A stretch of 64,000 nt of DNA. It comes from an uncultured Clostridia bacterium. Its GTDB lineage: Bacteria; Bacillota; Clostridia; Oscillospirales; Acutalibacteraceae. The stretch covers positions 124,001-188,000 of the forward strand of contig CALHND010000002.1 in NCBI GenBank assembly GCA_938034875.1. Direction: 5' to 3'. The notes beneath the pieces are model-generated. The model was not told the origin of the DNA and made no database searches. It saw only the letters and a list, made by a program, of their open reading frames with translations. Below, in pieces: positions 18,965-27,576 of the stretch (the first letter of the stretch is position 1; each line of letters opens with the position of its first letter). Position numbers and translations under genes: made by a program.

Positions 18965-18990
18965 AGGGGCGAGCGTTTCCACTCGCCCCT
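18965..18990 (-). promoter_or_regulatory. Intercistronic GC-rich hairpin between binding protein and permeases
   Basis: A 9-bp stem (AGGGGCGAG/CTCGCCCCT) lies 35 nt after the binding-protein stop and 27 nt before the permease start. It has no real U-tract in the direction of transcription. It most likely stabilises the upstream mRNA part or weakly attenuates, giving more binding protein than permease. Confidence 0.6.
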
Positions 18991-19025
18991 ATAGCGTAAA
19001 TCAATTGTTATATATTTGCTTGTTA

Positions 19026-20357
19026 TCAGCCGTTTGCTTTTGCATATTCGGATTTCCATCCGTTGACAAATGCTTTAACAACATCGTCCCATTTGCCTGT
19101 TCCGGCTGCATACTGAGTAAGGGCAGCGCCTACACCGTTTTTCCAGTCGTCTGACGGAATTGTGGTGAAGTTCCATGTTACTGCAGTTTTACCCGCTGCA
19201 ATATAATCGTCTGCTACCTTAACAAGAGGATTTGCTGCTTCTTTAGCCTTTTTGAAAGGAATTACAAACTTCATTTCATCAGCAAGAGCAGTGGTGCCTG
19301 TTTCACTTGTAACAACCCAATTCAAGAAGTCAAGTGTTGCCTTGATGTCTGCTTCAGACGCCTTAGCGTTTACGCACCAGTAGTTTTCGGAACCAGTGGT
19401 GAGACCCTGATTTTCTTCGCCCTCTACACCGATGTAGATAGGAAGCATGCCGAATTCATCATCCTTAAGTCCGAGCTTTGTGCTTTCATCATAAGAGCAG
19501 CCATCATATGCCCATGTTCCGTTCTGGAAGAAAACAGCTTTACCAGTCTTAAATTCTGTTTCAGCATCAGTACCTGTCTTTGATGCAAGCTCAGTCGGTT
19601 TGCATGTTGCATTATTGATATAAAGGTCCCAAATATTCTTATAATTATCAAGGTATGTGCCCTTTATAGCTTCTGTTGTAGTGATGCCGTCAGCCTTATA
19701 TTCATAATAAATCGGAATGTTTGCAAGGTGTGTCTTAAATCTCCAGTCAGATGATGCATCCATACCAGCAGATGTGAATGCGCCGTCAACGCCAAGCTCG
19801 GATTTATGAGCCTGAATTTCCTTAGCTACTGTAGAAAGTGCTTTAAAGTTGTTAATGCTGTCTATTGATTTAATAGAAGACCACTTAGCGTCAAAGTATT
19901 TCTGAAGCAATGTTTTGTTGTAAATGATACCGTAAGTTTCGATAACATAAGCGATACCGTAAACTTCGCCGTTTTCGCCCTTAAGTGCAAAATCTTCGCT
20001 CTTAAGCTGGCTGTAAACATCACTGTTCTTTAAATCGTAGCAATAGTCTTTCCAATTGGCAAGACCGATAGGTCCGTTAACCTGGAACAGTGTTGGCGGG
20101 TTGCTCTTATCCATTGCAGCGGTGAGTGTTGATTCGTAAGTACCCTCTGCAGCTGTAGAAACAGTAGTCTGAATGCCTGTTTCTTCCTGATACTTCTTTG
20201 CGAGTGCCTGCCACTGAGCATCCTGCTCCGGTTTAAAGTTAAGATAATAAACCGAGCCGGTTCCTGCGTCACCAGAAGTACCTTTATTATTGCCACATGC
20301 GGCAAGGCATGAAATTACCACAAGCAATGCAATGAATAATGATAAAATTCTTTTCAT
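19026..20357 (-). CDS. Carbohydrate ABC transporter substrate-binding lipoprotein
   Basis: A 443-residue family 1 (MalE/MsmE-like) solute-binding protein. Signal peptide residues 1-20 with lipobox CLAAC (lipidated Cys21). Conserved AVFFQNGTWAYDG near residue 275 and TGSENYWCVNAKAS. It sits outside the membrane and delivers sugar to the two permeases below. It is first in the operon, with AGGAGG before the ATG and a clear promoter and operator. The MalQ gene in the same operon suggests maltodextrins as ligand. Confidence 0.92.
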   Translation of the reverse strand: MKRILSLFIALLVVISCLAACGNNKGTSGDAGTGSVYYLNFKPEQDAQWQALAKKYQEETGIQTTVSTAAEGTYESTLTAAMDKSNPPTLFQVNGPIGLANWKDYCYDLKNSDVYSQLKSEDFALKGENGEVYGIAYVIETYGIIYNKTLLQKYFDAKWSSIKSIDSINNFKALSTVAKEIQAHKSELGVDGAFTSAGMDASSDWRFKTHLANIPIYYEYKADGITTTEAIKGTYLDNYKNIWDLYINNATCKPTELASKTGTDAETEFKTGKAVFFQNGTWAYDGCSYDESTKLGLKDDEFGMLPIYIGVEGEENQGLTTGSENYWCVNAKASEADIKATLDFLNWVVTSETGTTALADEMKFVIPFKKAKEAANPLVKVADDYIAAGKTAVTWNFTTIPSDDWKNGVGAALTQYAAGTGKWDDVVKAFVNGWKSEYAKANG

Positions 20358-20398
20358 TACTTATATCCTCCTGACAAACTTTTTTTACATTCTTTTTG

Positions 20399-20410
20399 CG
20401 TGAATTCACG
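20399..20410. promoter_or_regulatory. Palindromic operator at the sugar importer promoter
   Basis: A perfect 12-bp palindrome, CGTGAATTCACG, covers the expected transcription start just downstream of the -10 box. It is well placed for a repressor. LacI-type sites usually have a CG centre, so the regulator type is open. Confidence 0.5.
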
Positions 20411-20416
20411 GGAACA

Positions 20417-20445
20417 ATTTTAACACGCTAGCTAATAACTTTCAA
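20417..20445 (-). promoter_or_regulatory. Promoter of the sugar importer-malQ operon
   Basis: On the minus strand TTGAAA (20445-20440), 17-nt spacer, TAAAAT (20422-20417). The remaining sequence to asnS at 20.74 kb has a TTGACA box near 20620 but no T-box leader. Confidence 0.65.
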
Positions 20446-20739
20446 TAATACGGGGTTTTGTAAATAATGTATATAAACATACCAAATATTACTGAACAGT
20501 TTTTAACAGATGATTTGCAAAAGAATTGTTTTTTATTCCGCACTTTCCCAAATCAATCTTGACGCTGTTATTATGACCTTTGTTTCGTAAAATATAACCA
20601 AGCGCTCGTTTATTTATTTGACATATCGATTTTTATATGTTAAAATTTTTTATTATAAAAGTACTGTTGGTTTCGCAGTTTTGCCAGGTAAAACACAGCG
20701 TTTTCGGCATACTATCTCTGACAGTTAGGAGAATTGAAA

Positions 20740-22134
20740 ATGAAAAGAGATTTAATTCGCAGCATTTATGCTGACTCAGCTAACTTTGGTGGAAAGGAAG
20801 TTTGCGTAGGCGGTTGGGCACGATCAATACGCGACTCAAAGGCTTTCGGTTTTATTGATCTTAACGATGGCAGCTGCTTTAAAGGTGTGCAAATCGTTTT
20901 TGAACGCGAAAACATTTCTAACTACGATATTATTGCAAAGCTGAATGTCGGCTCTGCAGTAGTTGTAAAGGGTACTGTTATTCTTACCCCTGAAAACAAG
21001 CAGCCGTTTGAAATAAAGGCTACAGAAATTACTGTCGAGGGTGAATCAACATCCGATTATCCGCTTCAGAAAAAGCGTCATACACTTGAATATTTACGTG
21101 AGCAGGCTTACCTGAGACCACGCACAAACCTGTTTTCAGCAGTTTTCAGAGTAAGAAGCGAAATTGCTTTTGCAATCCATGAGTTTTTTAATTCACGCGG
21201 ATTTGTATATGTGCACACACCACTCATTACCGGCTCGGACTGTGAGGGTGCAGGAGAAATGTTCCGTGTTACCACACTCGATCCAGACAATATGCCCCGT
21301 AAAGATGACGGCTCAATTGACTGGTCACAGGATTTCTTTGGTAAAAGTGCAAACCTGACCGTATCAGGACAGCTTGAGGGCGAAACCTATGCAATGGCTT
21401 TTGGTAATATATACACATTTGGCCCAACTTTCCGTGCAGAAAATTCCAACACTGCGCGCCACGCTGCTGAATTTTGGATGATTGAACCGGAGATTGCATT
21501 TGCCGACCTCAACGACAATATGGAGCTTGCATGGGACATGATTAAATATGTTATTAACCACGTGCTCACAAAGTGCAAGCAGGAACTTGAATTTTTCAAC
21601 AGCTTTATAGATAAAACATTACTTGAACGCCTTAATAGTTTGGCTGCATCAGATTATCAAAAGGTAACTTATACTGAGGCTGTTGAGCTACTTAAAAACA
21701 GTGGAGCAGATTTCAAATACCCTGTTGAGTGGGGCTGTGACTTGCAAACCGAGCACGAAAGATATCTTACTGAACAGATTTTTTGCAAGCCGGTATTTGT
21801 AATTGACTATCCGAAAGAAATAAAGTCATTCTACATGAGAATGAACGATGACGGTAAAACAGTAGCTGCAATGGATTTGCTTGTTCCCGGAGTTGGTGAA
21901 ATCATCGGTGGAAGCCAGCGTGAAGAGCGTTTGGATGTTTTGCTTGATCGCATGAAAGAATGTAACCTCAACGAAGAGGATTATTGGTGGTATGTCAATC
22001 TGCGTAAATACGGCGGAACAAAACACGCCGGATATGGCCTCGGCTTTGAGCGTATTGTAATGTACCTCACCGGTGTATCAAATATCCGCGATGTTATCCC
22101 CTATCCCCGCACAGTAGGCAACGCCGAATATTGA
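20740..22134 (+). CDS. asnS: Asparaginyl-tRNA synthetase
   Basis: A 464-residue class IIb synthetase that charges tRNA-Asn. OB-fold anticodon domain ~residues 15-105 (VGGWARSIRDSKAFGFIDL). Catalytic domain after that, with the AsnRS-type FGKSANLTVSGQLEGE and motif 3 GYGLGFERIVMYLTG before the end PRTVGNAEY. The ATG at 20740 lies eight nt after AGGAG; the TTG at 20734 is too close to it. No T-box motif (GGUGGNACCGCG) is seen upstream, so it is probably expressed constitutively. Confidence 0.97.
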   Translation: MKRDLIRSIYADSANFGGKEVCVGGWARSIRDSKAFGFIDLNDGSCFKGVQIVFERENISNYDIIAKLNVGSAVVVKGTVILTPENKQPFEIKATEITVEGESTSDYPLQKKRHTLEYLREQAYLRPRTNLFSAVFRVRSEIAFAIHEFFNSRGFVYVHTPLITGSDCEGAGEMFRVTTLDPDNMPRKDDGSIDWSQDFFGKSANLTVSGQLEGETYAMAFGNIYTFGPTFRAENSNTARHAAEFWMIEPEIAFADLNDNMELAWDMIKYVINHVLTKCKQELEFFNSFIDKTLLERLNSLAASDYQKVTYTEAVELLKNSGADFKYPVEWGCDLQTEHERYLTEQIFCKPVFVIDYPKEIKSFYMRMNDDGKTVAAMDLLVPGVGEIIGGSQREERLDVLLDRMKECNLNEEDYWWYVNLRKYGGTKHAGYGLGFERIVMYLTGVSNIRDVIPYPRTVGNAEY

Positions 22135-22144
22135 TATGTCGTTT

Positions 22145-22179
22145 AAACGCCGTTTCTGATTAAACAGAAACGGCGTTTT
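22145..22179 (+). terminator. asnS terminator
   Basis: A perfect 14-bp inverted repeat (AAACGCCGTTTCTG with CAGAAACGGCGTTT), six-base loop, ending in a short T-run. Confidence 0.9.
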
Positions 22180-22413
22180 ATATATGTAAAAAATTTTAGA
22201 TTACCTATTTAAAAAACACTTAAATAAACCTTTGGGTTTAATTTTGTTCTTTGCAGTTGTACGTAATATAAAAAACAAAAATTAAAATGCAAAAAGCTAT
22301 TGCGCTTTCTCAATAAATTATATAATATAGTTAATATAGGATTAAAATTAACTGTAAAAACTATTTGTTTTTTTTGTTGTTTAATCAATACATTATATAA
22401 CGGTGGAGTAATA

Positions 22414-23310
22414 ATGGAAAAAGGATTTAAAGAAAGCCGAAGAACTTTTGATGGTGTTGTATACCCCTTTGACGCATTTCGTATTGAGCTTAGCAAAAAC
22501 CGAGAAATAGGTTGCCTTCTGCATTTCCATCAGGATATAGAGCTGATTTACGTTGATAACGGCAGCTTTGACATTTGGCTTGATGGCAAAGCTTATCATG
22601 CCCTTAAAGGTGACCTTGTTATAATCAACTCAAATGAATGCCACAAAATACAAACGTCATCGGAAAACTGCCGTTACAGAGGAATTAAATGCGATCCTCA
22701 AATTTTTTATACAATTGGCCTAAATTTGTATGATATGAAATATGTTATGCCGTTTTTAGTTAACACATCCGAGCATCAGCGTATATTTACAAAACATGAA
22801 ATTGAAAACACAGAAATACCCGAGCTTATGAATAATATACATAACGAATGGAAGTCAAAAGAATATGGATTCGAGATTTCTATAAGAGCTGATTTGCTGA
22901 AAATGTTTCTCGTAATTGTCCGCCATTGGAACAAAATAGGCGTGAAAGTAAATACACTTGATATTTCATCAAGTGTGTCCAATGCAATTCAAACTGCTGT
23001 GGAATATGTTGGCAAAAACTACGCAAATGCATCTGAGGCGGAGGCGGCTCGTTTGTGTGGTCTCAGTTACAGCTATTTTTCACATACATTTAAACGTGCT
23101 ATGAACTTAAGCTTTAAAGAATATGTTAATTATGTAAGAATAAATGAATCGCAAAAATTGCTGATTTTGGAAAACAAAAGTGTATTGGAAATTTCTGAAA
23201 TACTTGGTTTTTCTTCTCCTAGCCACTATATTCAGTGCTTTAAAAAGTTAAAAGGCGAATCTCCTAAGCAATTCAAAATCGCTTATTTCAAAAACTTCCT
23301 AAACAATTAA
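22414..23310 (+). CDS. AraC-family transcriptional regulator
   Basis: A 298-residue regulator. N-terminal cupin-like ligand domain (HFHQDIELIYVDNGSFDIWLD near residue 35-55), then two helix-turn-helix motifs at ~195-295 (EAARLCGLSYSYFSHTFKRA and ISEILGFSSPSHYIQCFKK). This class often controls sugar use genes. The ATG at 22414 has GGTGGAG seven nt before; the longer reading lacks a ribosome site. It stands alone between terminators, so its targets are not evident; the sugar importer operon 2 kb upstream is one candidate. Confidence 0.92.
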   Translation: MEKGFKESRRTFDGVVYPFDAFRIELSKNREIGCLLHFHQDIELIYVDNGSFDIWLDGKAYHALKGDLVIINSNECHKIQTSSENCRYRGIKCDPQIFYTIGLNLYDMKYVMPFLVNTSEHQRIFTKHEIENTEIPELMNNIHNEWKSKEYGFEISIRADLLKMFLVIVRHWNKIGVKVNTLDISSSVSNAIQTAVEYVGKNYANASEAEAARLCGLSYSYFSHTFKRAMNLSFKEYVNYVRINESQKLLILENKSVLEISEILGFSSPSHYIQCFKKLKGESPKQFKIAYFKNFLNN

Positions 23311-23315
23311 TAAAA

Positions 23316-23342
23316 AAACACAGTGTATTTTGCGCTGTGTTT
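23316..23342 (+). terminator. Terminator of the AraC-type gene
   Basis: An 8-bp stem AAACACAG/CTGTGTTT followed by a T-rich run. Confidence 0.65.
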
Positions 23343-23413
23343 ATTTATTTTTAACATTGAATTGGTGAACTTTCGATGCTATAATATTCCATATATTTGT
23401 TTGGAGTGGTTTT

Positions 23414-23923
23414 ATGAGCAAAATCAACATTAAAAAGGTCATACTTGCATCAATGTTTGCGGCTGTTATCACTGTCGCTACAATGATTGTGCGCTTTCCA
23501 TCCCCTGCAGGATATGTAAACTTGGGTGACGGATTCGTACTCATTTCTAGTTGGCTGCTCGGCCCTGTATACGGCTCACTTGCAGCAGCAATAGGTTCGG
23601 CTCTTGCCGACTTAATGTCAGGATACGCTATTTACATGGCTCCAACCTTTATTATAAAAGGGCTCATGGCACTGTGTGCGTGGGCAATATTTACAGCAAT
23701 AAACAAAAAAACTAAAAAGCGTCATACATTAGCCTATGTTATTGCCGCAATTTGCGCGGAATTAGTTATGGTATTGGGGTACTTTTTGACCGATATGCTG
23801 GTGTATGATGTAATGATCGCACTGCAATGCGTTATCGCCAATCTTGTTCAAGGTGCGGTCGGAATCACTGCCGGAGTATTGATGATTTCATTGATAAATA
23901 AGTATAATCTTCACGAAATTTAA
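23414..23923 (+). CDS. ECF transporter S-component (vitamin uptake)
   Basis: A 169-residue membrane protein with five to six TM helices. The N-terminus KKVILASMFAAVITVATM carries the small-residue A-x-x-x-A face used to dock with EcfT. The segment NLGDGFVLISSWLLGPVYG is shared by the ThiW/PdxU/YpaA group. It gives substrate specificity to a shared energy-coupling module, which is not in the window. The vitamin (thiamine precursor, pyridoxine or riboflavin) cannot be told from sequence alone. No riboswitch was recognised in the 70 bp before it. Confidence 0.8.
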   Translation: MSKINIKKVILASMFAAVITVATMIVRFPSPAGYVNLGDGFVLISSWLLGPVYGSLAAAIGSALADLMSGYAIYMAPTFIIKGLMALCAWAIFTAINKKTKKRHTLAYVIAAICAELVMVLGYFLTDMLVYDVMIALQCVIANLVQGAVGITAGVLMISLINKYNLHEI

Positions 23924-24011
23924 TCGTAAGCACCAACCACACGGCAATAAGAATTAACAAAATTATGCAACTTTTCTTTTCGCATTTACAACCTATTTCA
24001 TAATTATAATA

Positions 24012-24045
24012 AAAACGCCCTGTGCTTTGGAGCACAGGGCGTTTT
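24012..24045. terminator. Bidirectional terminator between S-component and ackA
   Basis: A perfect 15-bp inverted repeat with TTGG loop, A-run on one side and T-run on the other, so it can end transcripts in both directions. It sits 14 nt from the ackA stop. Confidence 0.9.
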
Positions 24046-24058
24046 ATTTAATAAATAA

Positions 24059-25276
24059 TTAGTTTTTAATAAGTTCAAGTGTATCGCGAGCAATAACAAG
24101 CTCTTCGTTCGTCGGGATAACATAAACAGCAACCTTTGAGTTATCGGTGGAAAGCTTAACGATATTAGACTGGCAAGTTGTCTTTGCGTTAATTTCGTTA
24201 TCAATTTCGATACCAAACAGTTCCATGTTAGCACAAACTTCTTCACGCAAATGAGTATTGTTTTCGCCCAAACCAGCAGTGAAAACAATTGCGTCAAGTC
24301 CGTTCATTTCCGCCGCAAATGAGCCTATGCACTTCTTGACATCCTGAATAAGAATATCGACAGCAAGTTTTGACTTTTCATAATTAGGATCGCTCGGTCC
24401 TGCGTTAATAGCTGCCTCAAGGTCACGAGAATCTGACGAAAAACCAGTGATACCGAGGAATCCGCACTTTTTATTCATAAAGTTGCTCATTTGATCGGGT
24501 GTGTACCCCTCTTTGTCCATGATAAAGGTAACAACAGCGGGGTCAATATCTCCGCATCTGGTGCCCATTTCAACGCCTGCAAGCGGGGTAAAGCCCATGG
24601 TAGTATCAATTACCTTGCCGTCCTTTATTGCCGAAACTGACGAGCCGTTACCAAGGTGGCATGTAACAATATTTGTACCCTCAACCTTACCGAGAATGTC
24701 GGTCATAACGCCTGAAACAAATCGATGAGATGTGCCGTGGAAACCGTAACGGCGGATTTTATATTTTTCATACATTTCGTAAGGAATAGCATACATATAC
24801 GACTTAGCCGGCATAGTCTGGTGGAATGCTGTGTCGAATACTACAACCTGAGGAACATCTTTTCCAAGACATTCTATACAAGCACGAATACCCTGAACAT
24901 GCGCCTTATTATGCAACGGAGCAAGCTCTGCAAGGTTGTAAATATCTTCAATTACCTTTTCATTAACAATAACTGAATGGTCGAAAATTGAGCCACCCTG
25001 TACTACACGATGTCCAACAGCGGAAATCTCACTCATTGACTTAATAACGCCGTATTCTTCGCTGGTAAGGGCCCTAACAACGCAGTTAAATGCATCGGTA
25101 TGTGTCGGCATAGGAATACTGGCAGAGTACTTTCTGCCGTCTGCTGTCTTATGATTGATAGCACCTGTGTCACCGATGCGCTCGCAAACTCCTTTTGCAA
25201 TAACAGTTTCATCTTTCATGTCGATAAGCTGATATTTAAGTGAAGAGCTTCCGGCATTTACAACTAGAATGTTCAT
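24059..25276 (-). CDS. ackA: Acetate kinase
   Basis: A 405-residue enzyme making ATP and acetate from acetyl phosphate and ADP, central to fermentation. Family motifs are intact: VNAGSSSLKYQL, GHRVVQGG, YGFHGTSHRFV, CHLGNGSSV, and VFTAGLGENN. Ribosome site GGAGGT precedes the ATG at 25276. No pta gene is next to it, unlike many genomes where pta-ackA are paired. The upstream gap of 140 bp is AT-rich. Confidence 0.97.
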   Translation of the reverse strand: MNILVVNAGSSSLKYQLIDMKDETVIAKGVCERIGDTGAINHKTADGRKYSASIPMPTHTDAFNCVVRALTSEEYGVIKSMSEISAVGHRVVQGGSIFDHSVIVNEKVIEDIYNLAELAPLHNKAHVQGIRACIECLGKDVPQVVVFDTAFHQTMPAKSYMYAIPYEMYEKYKIRRYGFHGTSHRFVSGVMTDILGKVEGTNIVTCHLGNGSSVSAIKDGKVIDTTMGFTPLAGVEMGTRCGDIDPAVVTFIMDKEGYTPDQMSNFMNKKCGFLGITGFSSDSRDLEAAINAGPSDPNYEKSKLAVDILIQDVKKCIGSFAAEMNGLDAIVFTAGLGENNTHLREEVCANMELFGIEIDNEINAKTTCQSNIVKLSTDNSKVAVYVIPTNEELVIARDTLELIKN

Positions 25277-25421
25277 TTTTTTATACCTCCAATAAAACTT
25301 TGATATTTTACTTGCAGTATGTGTACAAATCGAGTAAAATTCAAATATATAATATATAATAATATTTTAATACACATAATCGTATTTTTCAAGTTTATTT
25401 TGATTTGGGTGACAGCTTTTG

Positions 25422-26600
25422 ATGATTGCGGCGACAGTTGCTGAATATAATCCATTCCATCTCGGCCACGAGTATATGCTAAAACAAGTGCGTGATAAAG
25501 GATTTGACAGTATTATTGCCATAATGAGCGGCAACTTTGTTCAGCGCGGCGACTGCGCTGTTTCTGATAAGCGTTCCCGTACAAAAATGGCACTCGCCTG
25601 CGGTGCCGACCTGGTTATAGAATTGCCTCTCCCCTACGCTATGGCTACGGCTCAAAAATTTGCCTACGGAGCAGCCGAACTTATTCGTGCAACCGGGTGC
25701 GTCGATGCGATAGCTTTTGGTTCAGAATGCGGCGATGCTGATTTAATCAGCTACACGGCTAATCTTATAAGTGGTGATATTACCGAGCAGCTGCGTCCCT
25801 TTCTTGATAAAGGCATGACATTTGCCGCTACAAGAGAAAAAGCAATTAAAGAAATAGACCCTTTGGCTGCCAAGCTGCTTAGAAACCCAAACGACACTCT
25901 TGCAGTTGAATATTTGTCGGGGCTTAAAAACAGCGCAATACAACCTATTGCCATAAAACGTATTGGCGCCAAACACGACGGCAAAGCAGAAAACGGTTAT
26001 TGCAGTGCATCCGAGCTGCGCCGAATGATTAGACAAGGCGAAACAGCCGCCGCTTTTGAATATATGCCCGATTCTGCAGCAGACATTTTGCGTAAAGAAA
26101 TGCACGGTGGACTTGCTCCTGCGGATATTCGTACCGCTGAAATTGCAATGATATCTAAATTTCGTCAAATGAGTATAAGTGATATAAAAGAGCTTTCTGA
26201 TATCAGCGAGGGTTTGGAAAATCGAATAGCATCAGCAATAAAAAATAATGTTACACTTGACGCAATTGCGGAATCAGTAAAATCAAAGCGATATACAATG
26301 GCTCGCATACGCCGAATTCTTCTGTCGGCATATTTGGATGTAAAAAGCACATACACCTGTGGCCAAATGCCGTACATTCGTGTGCTTGGTGCAAATGAAA
26401 CCGGCCGCAAAGTTCTCAGCATTATGAAAAAAACAGCTTCTTTGCCCGTTGTTTCACGCGCAAAAGAAATAAACGCTCTTGACAAAAGGGCCGTAGATAT
26501 GTTTTCATTAGAGTGTCGTTCCACTGACTTGTACTGGCTTATGACTCCGCAAAAAATGCCATGCGGCAAGGAAATGACCGACGCCGTTATTATGATTTAA
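25422..26600 (+). CDS. tmcAL: tRNA(Met) cytidine acetate ligase
   Basis: A 392-residue TmcAL, which uses acetate and ATP to make N4-acetylcytidine at the wobble base of elongator tRNA-Met. The nucleotidylyltransferase-like N-terminus shows AEYNPFHLGHEYML (HxGH motif) and IMSGNFVQRGDCAV. An in-frame TTG lies directly before the ATG; I use the ATG. It is divergent from ackA, and it consumes acetate directly, so the neighbourhood is metabolically sensible. Confidence 0.92.
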   Translation: MIAATVAEYNPFHLGHEYMLKQVRDKGFDSIIAIMSGNFVQRGDCAVSDKRSRTKMALACGADLVIELPLPYAMATAQKFAYGAAELIRATGCVDAIAFGSECGDADLISYTANLISGDITEQLRPFLDKGMTFAATREKAIKEIDPLAAKLLRNPNDTLAVEYLSGLKNSAIQPIAIKRIGAKHDGKAENGYCSASELRRMIRQGETAAAFEYMPDSAADILRKEMHGGLAPADIRTAEIAMISKFRQMSISDIKELSDISEGLENRIASAIKNNVTLDAIAESVKSKRYTMARIRRILLSAYLDVKSTYTCGQMPYIRVLGANETGRKVLSIMKKTASLPVVSRAKEINALDKRAVDMFSLECRSTDLYWLMTPQKMPCGKEMTDAVIMI

Positions 26601-26619
26601 AAACAAGGAGAGATAAATA

Positions 26620-27558
26620 ATGCCCGTATCAAAGGAAATAGTTGAAAGCTATAAAAATTATGGCCGCTGTGTAAAAGTTACAAACGGTATAATTGAAGCT
26701 TACGTAACTGTTGATGTCGGTCCGAGAATTATACGGTTTGCATTCGTCGGTGGCGAAAACATTCTGTATAATGACCTTGATCGTGCCAGCGGCAAAACCA
26801 GCCCCGAACACGATGAATACTACTACAAAGGTGCTAAATGGTACTCATACGGTGGTCACCGTCTGTGGGTCACCCCCGAATCATCACCTGAAACATATTA
26901 CCCGGATAACGACCCGGTTGAATATGAATATACAGATAACGGAGCTGTATTTAATCCTCCTGCTCAAATATCCAACCGCATCCAAATGCAAATAGAGATT
27001 GCAATGTCAGAAAACAGTGCCGATATGAAGGTAATTCACCGTGTTACAAATTTTCGCGACAAAAACCTTCAGCTTGCATTATGGGGTATAACCGTTTTAG
27101 GACAGGAAGGTCTGGAAATAATACCGCAAAACACTCATGACACAGGATTTTTGCCAAACCGCATATTATCTTTGTGGCCGTACGCCAATGCGACAGACGA
27201 ACGTTTTTATATGGGTAAAGAATACATAACTGTACGTCAAAGCACAAAACAATCTGATGCTTTCAAAATCGGCACCGATAATCATCAAGGATTTGCCGCA
27301 TATTCGCGCAAAAATGATGTTTTTGTTTGCCGCTACAAGCCTAATCACGAAAACGGCACATATCCGGACAACGGCGTTTCATTTGAAACATACACTAACA
27401 GCTCAATTCTGGAGATGGAAACACTAAGCGAAATTAACGACCTTGCGCCCGGACAGTCTGCTGAGCATTCAATTAACTGGTCTTTATATAAAAATCCTGG
27501 CGAGCCAGATTGCAAAGACGAAGCCGCTATTAAAGAATTTATAAATAAACTGGTATAA
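26620..27558 (+). CDS. Putative galactose-mutarotase-like (DUF4380-type) protein
   Basis: A 312-residue cytoplasmic protein. Sequence such as TVDVGPRIIRFAFVGGENIL near the N-terminus and YGGHRLWVTPES near residue 87 recalls the aldose-1-epimerase-like beta-sandwich superfamily (DUF4380-type). I infer carbohydrate binding or epimerisation, but no catalytic pair is certain. AAGGAG precedes the ATG. It sits 20 nt after tmcAL and 19 nt before glyA, so all three may be cotranscribed, without a clear functional link. Confidence 0.6.
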   Translation: MPVSKEIVESYKNYGRCVKVTNGIIEAYVTVDVGPRIIRFAFVGGENILYNDLDRASGKTSPEHDEYYYKGAKWYSYGGHRLWVTPESSPETYYPDNDPVEYEYTDNGAVFNPPAQISNRIQMQIEIAMSENSADMKVIHRVTNFRDKNLQLALWGITVLGQEGLEIIPQNTHDTGFLPNRILSLWPYANATDERFYMGKEYITVRQSTKQSDAFKIGTDNHQGFAAYSRKNDVFVCRYKPNHENGTYPDNGVSFETYTNSSILEMETLSEINDLAPGQSAEHSINWSLYKNPGEPDCKDEAAIKEFINKLV

Positions 27559-27576
27559 TCAAAAAGGAGAAAAGAA

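Noticed and set aside
20600..20739. Possible T-box riboswitch ahead of asnS
   Set aside because: No T-box sequence (GGUGGNACCGCG) or terminator/antiterminator pair was found.
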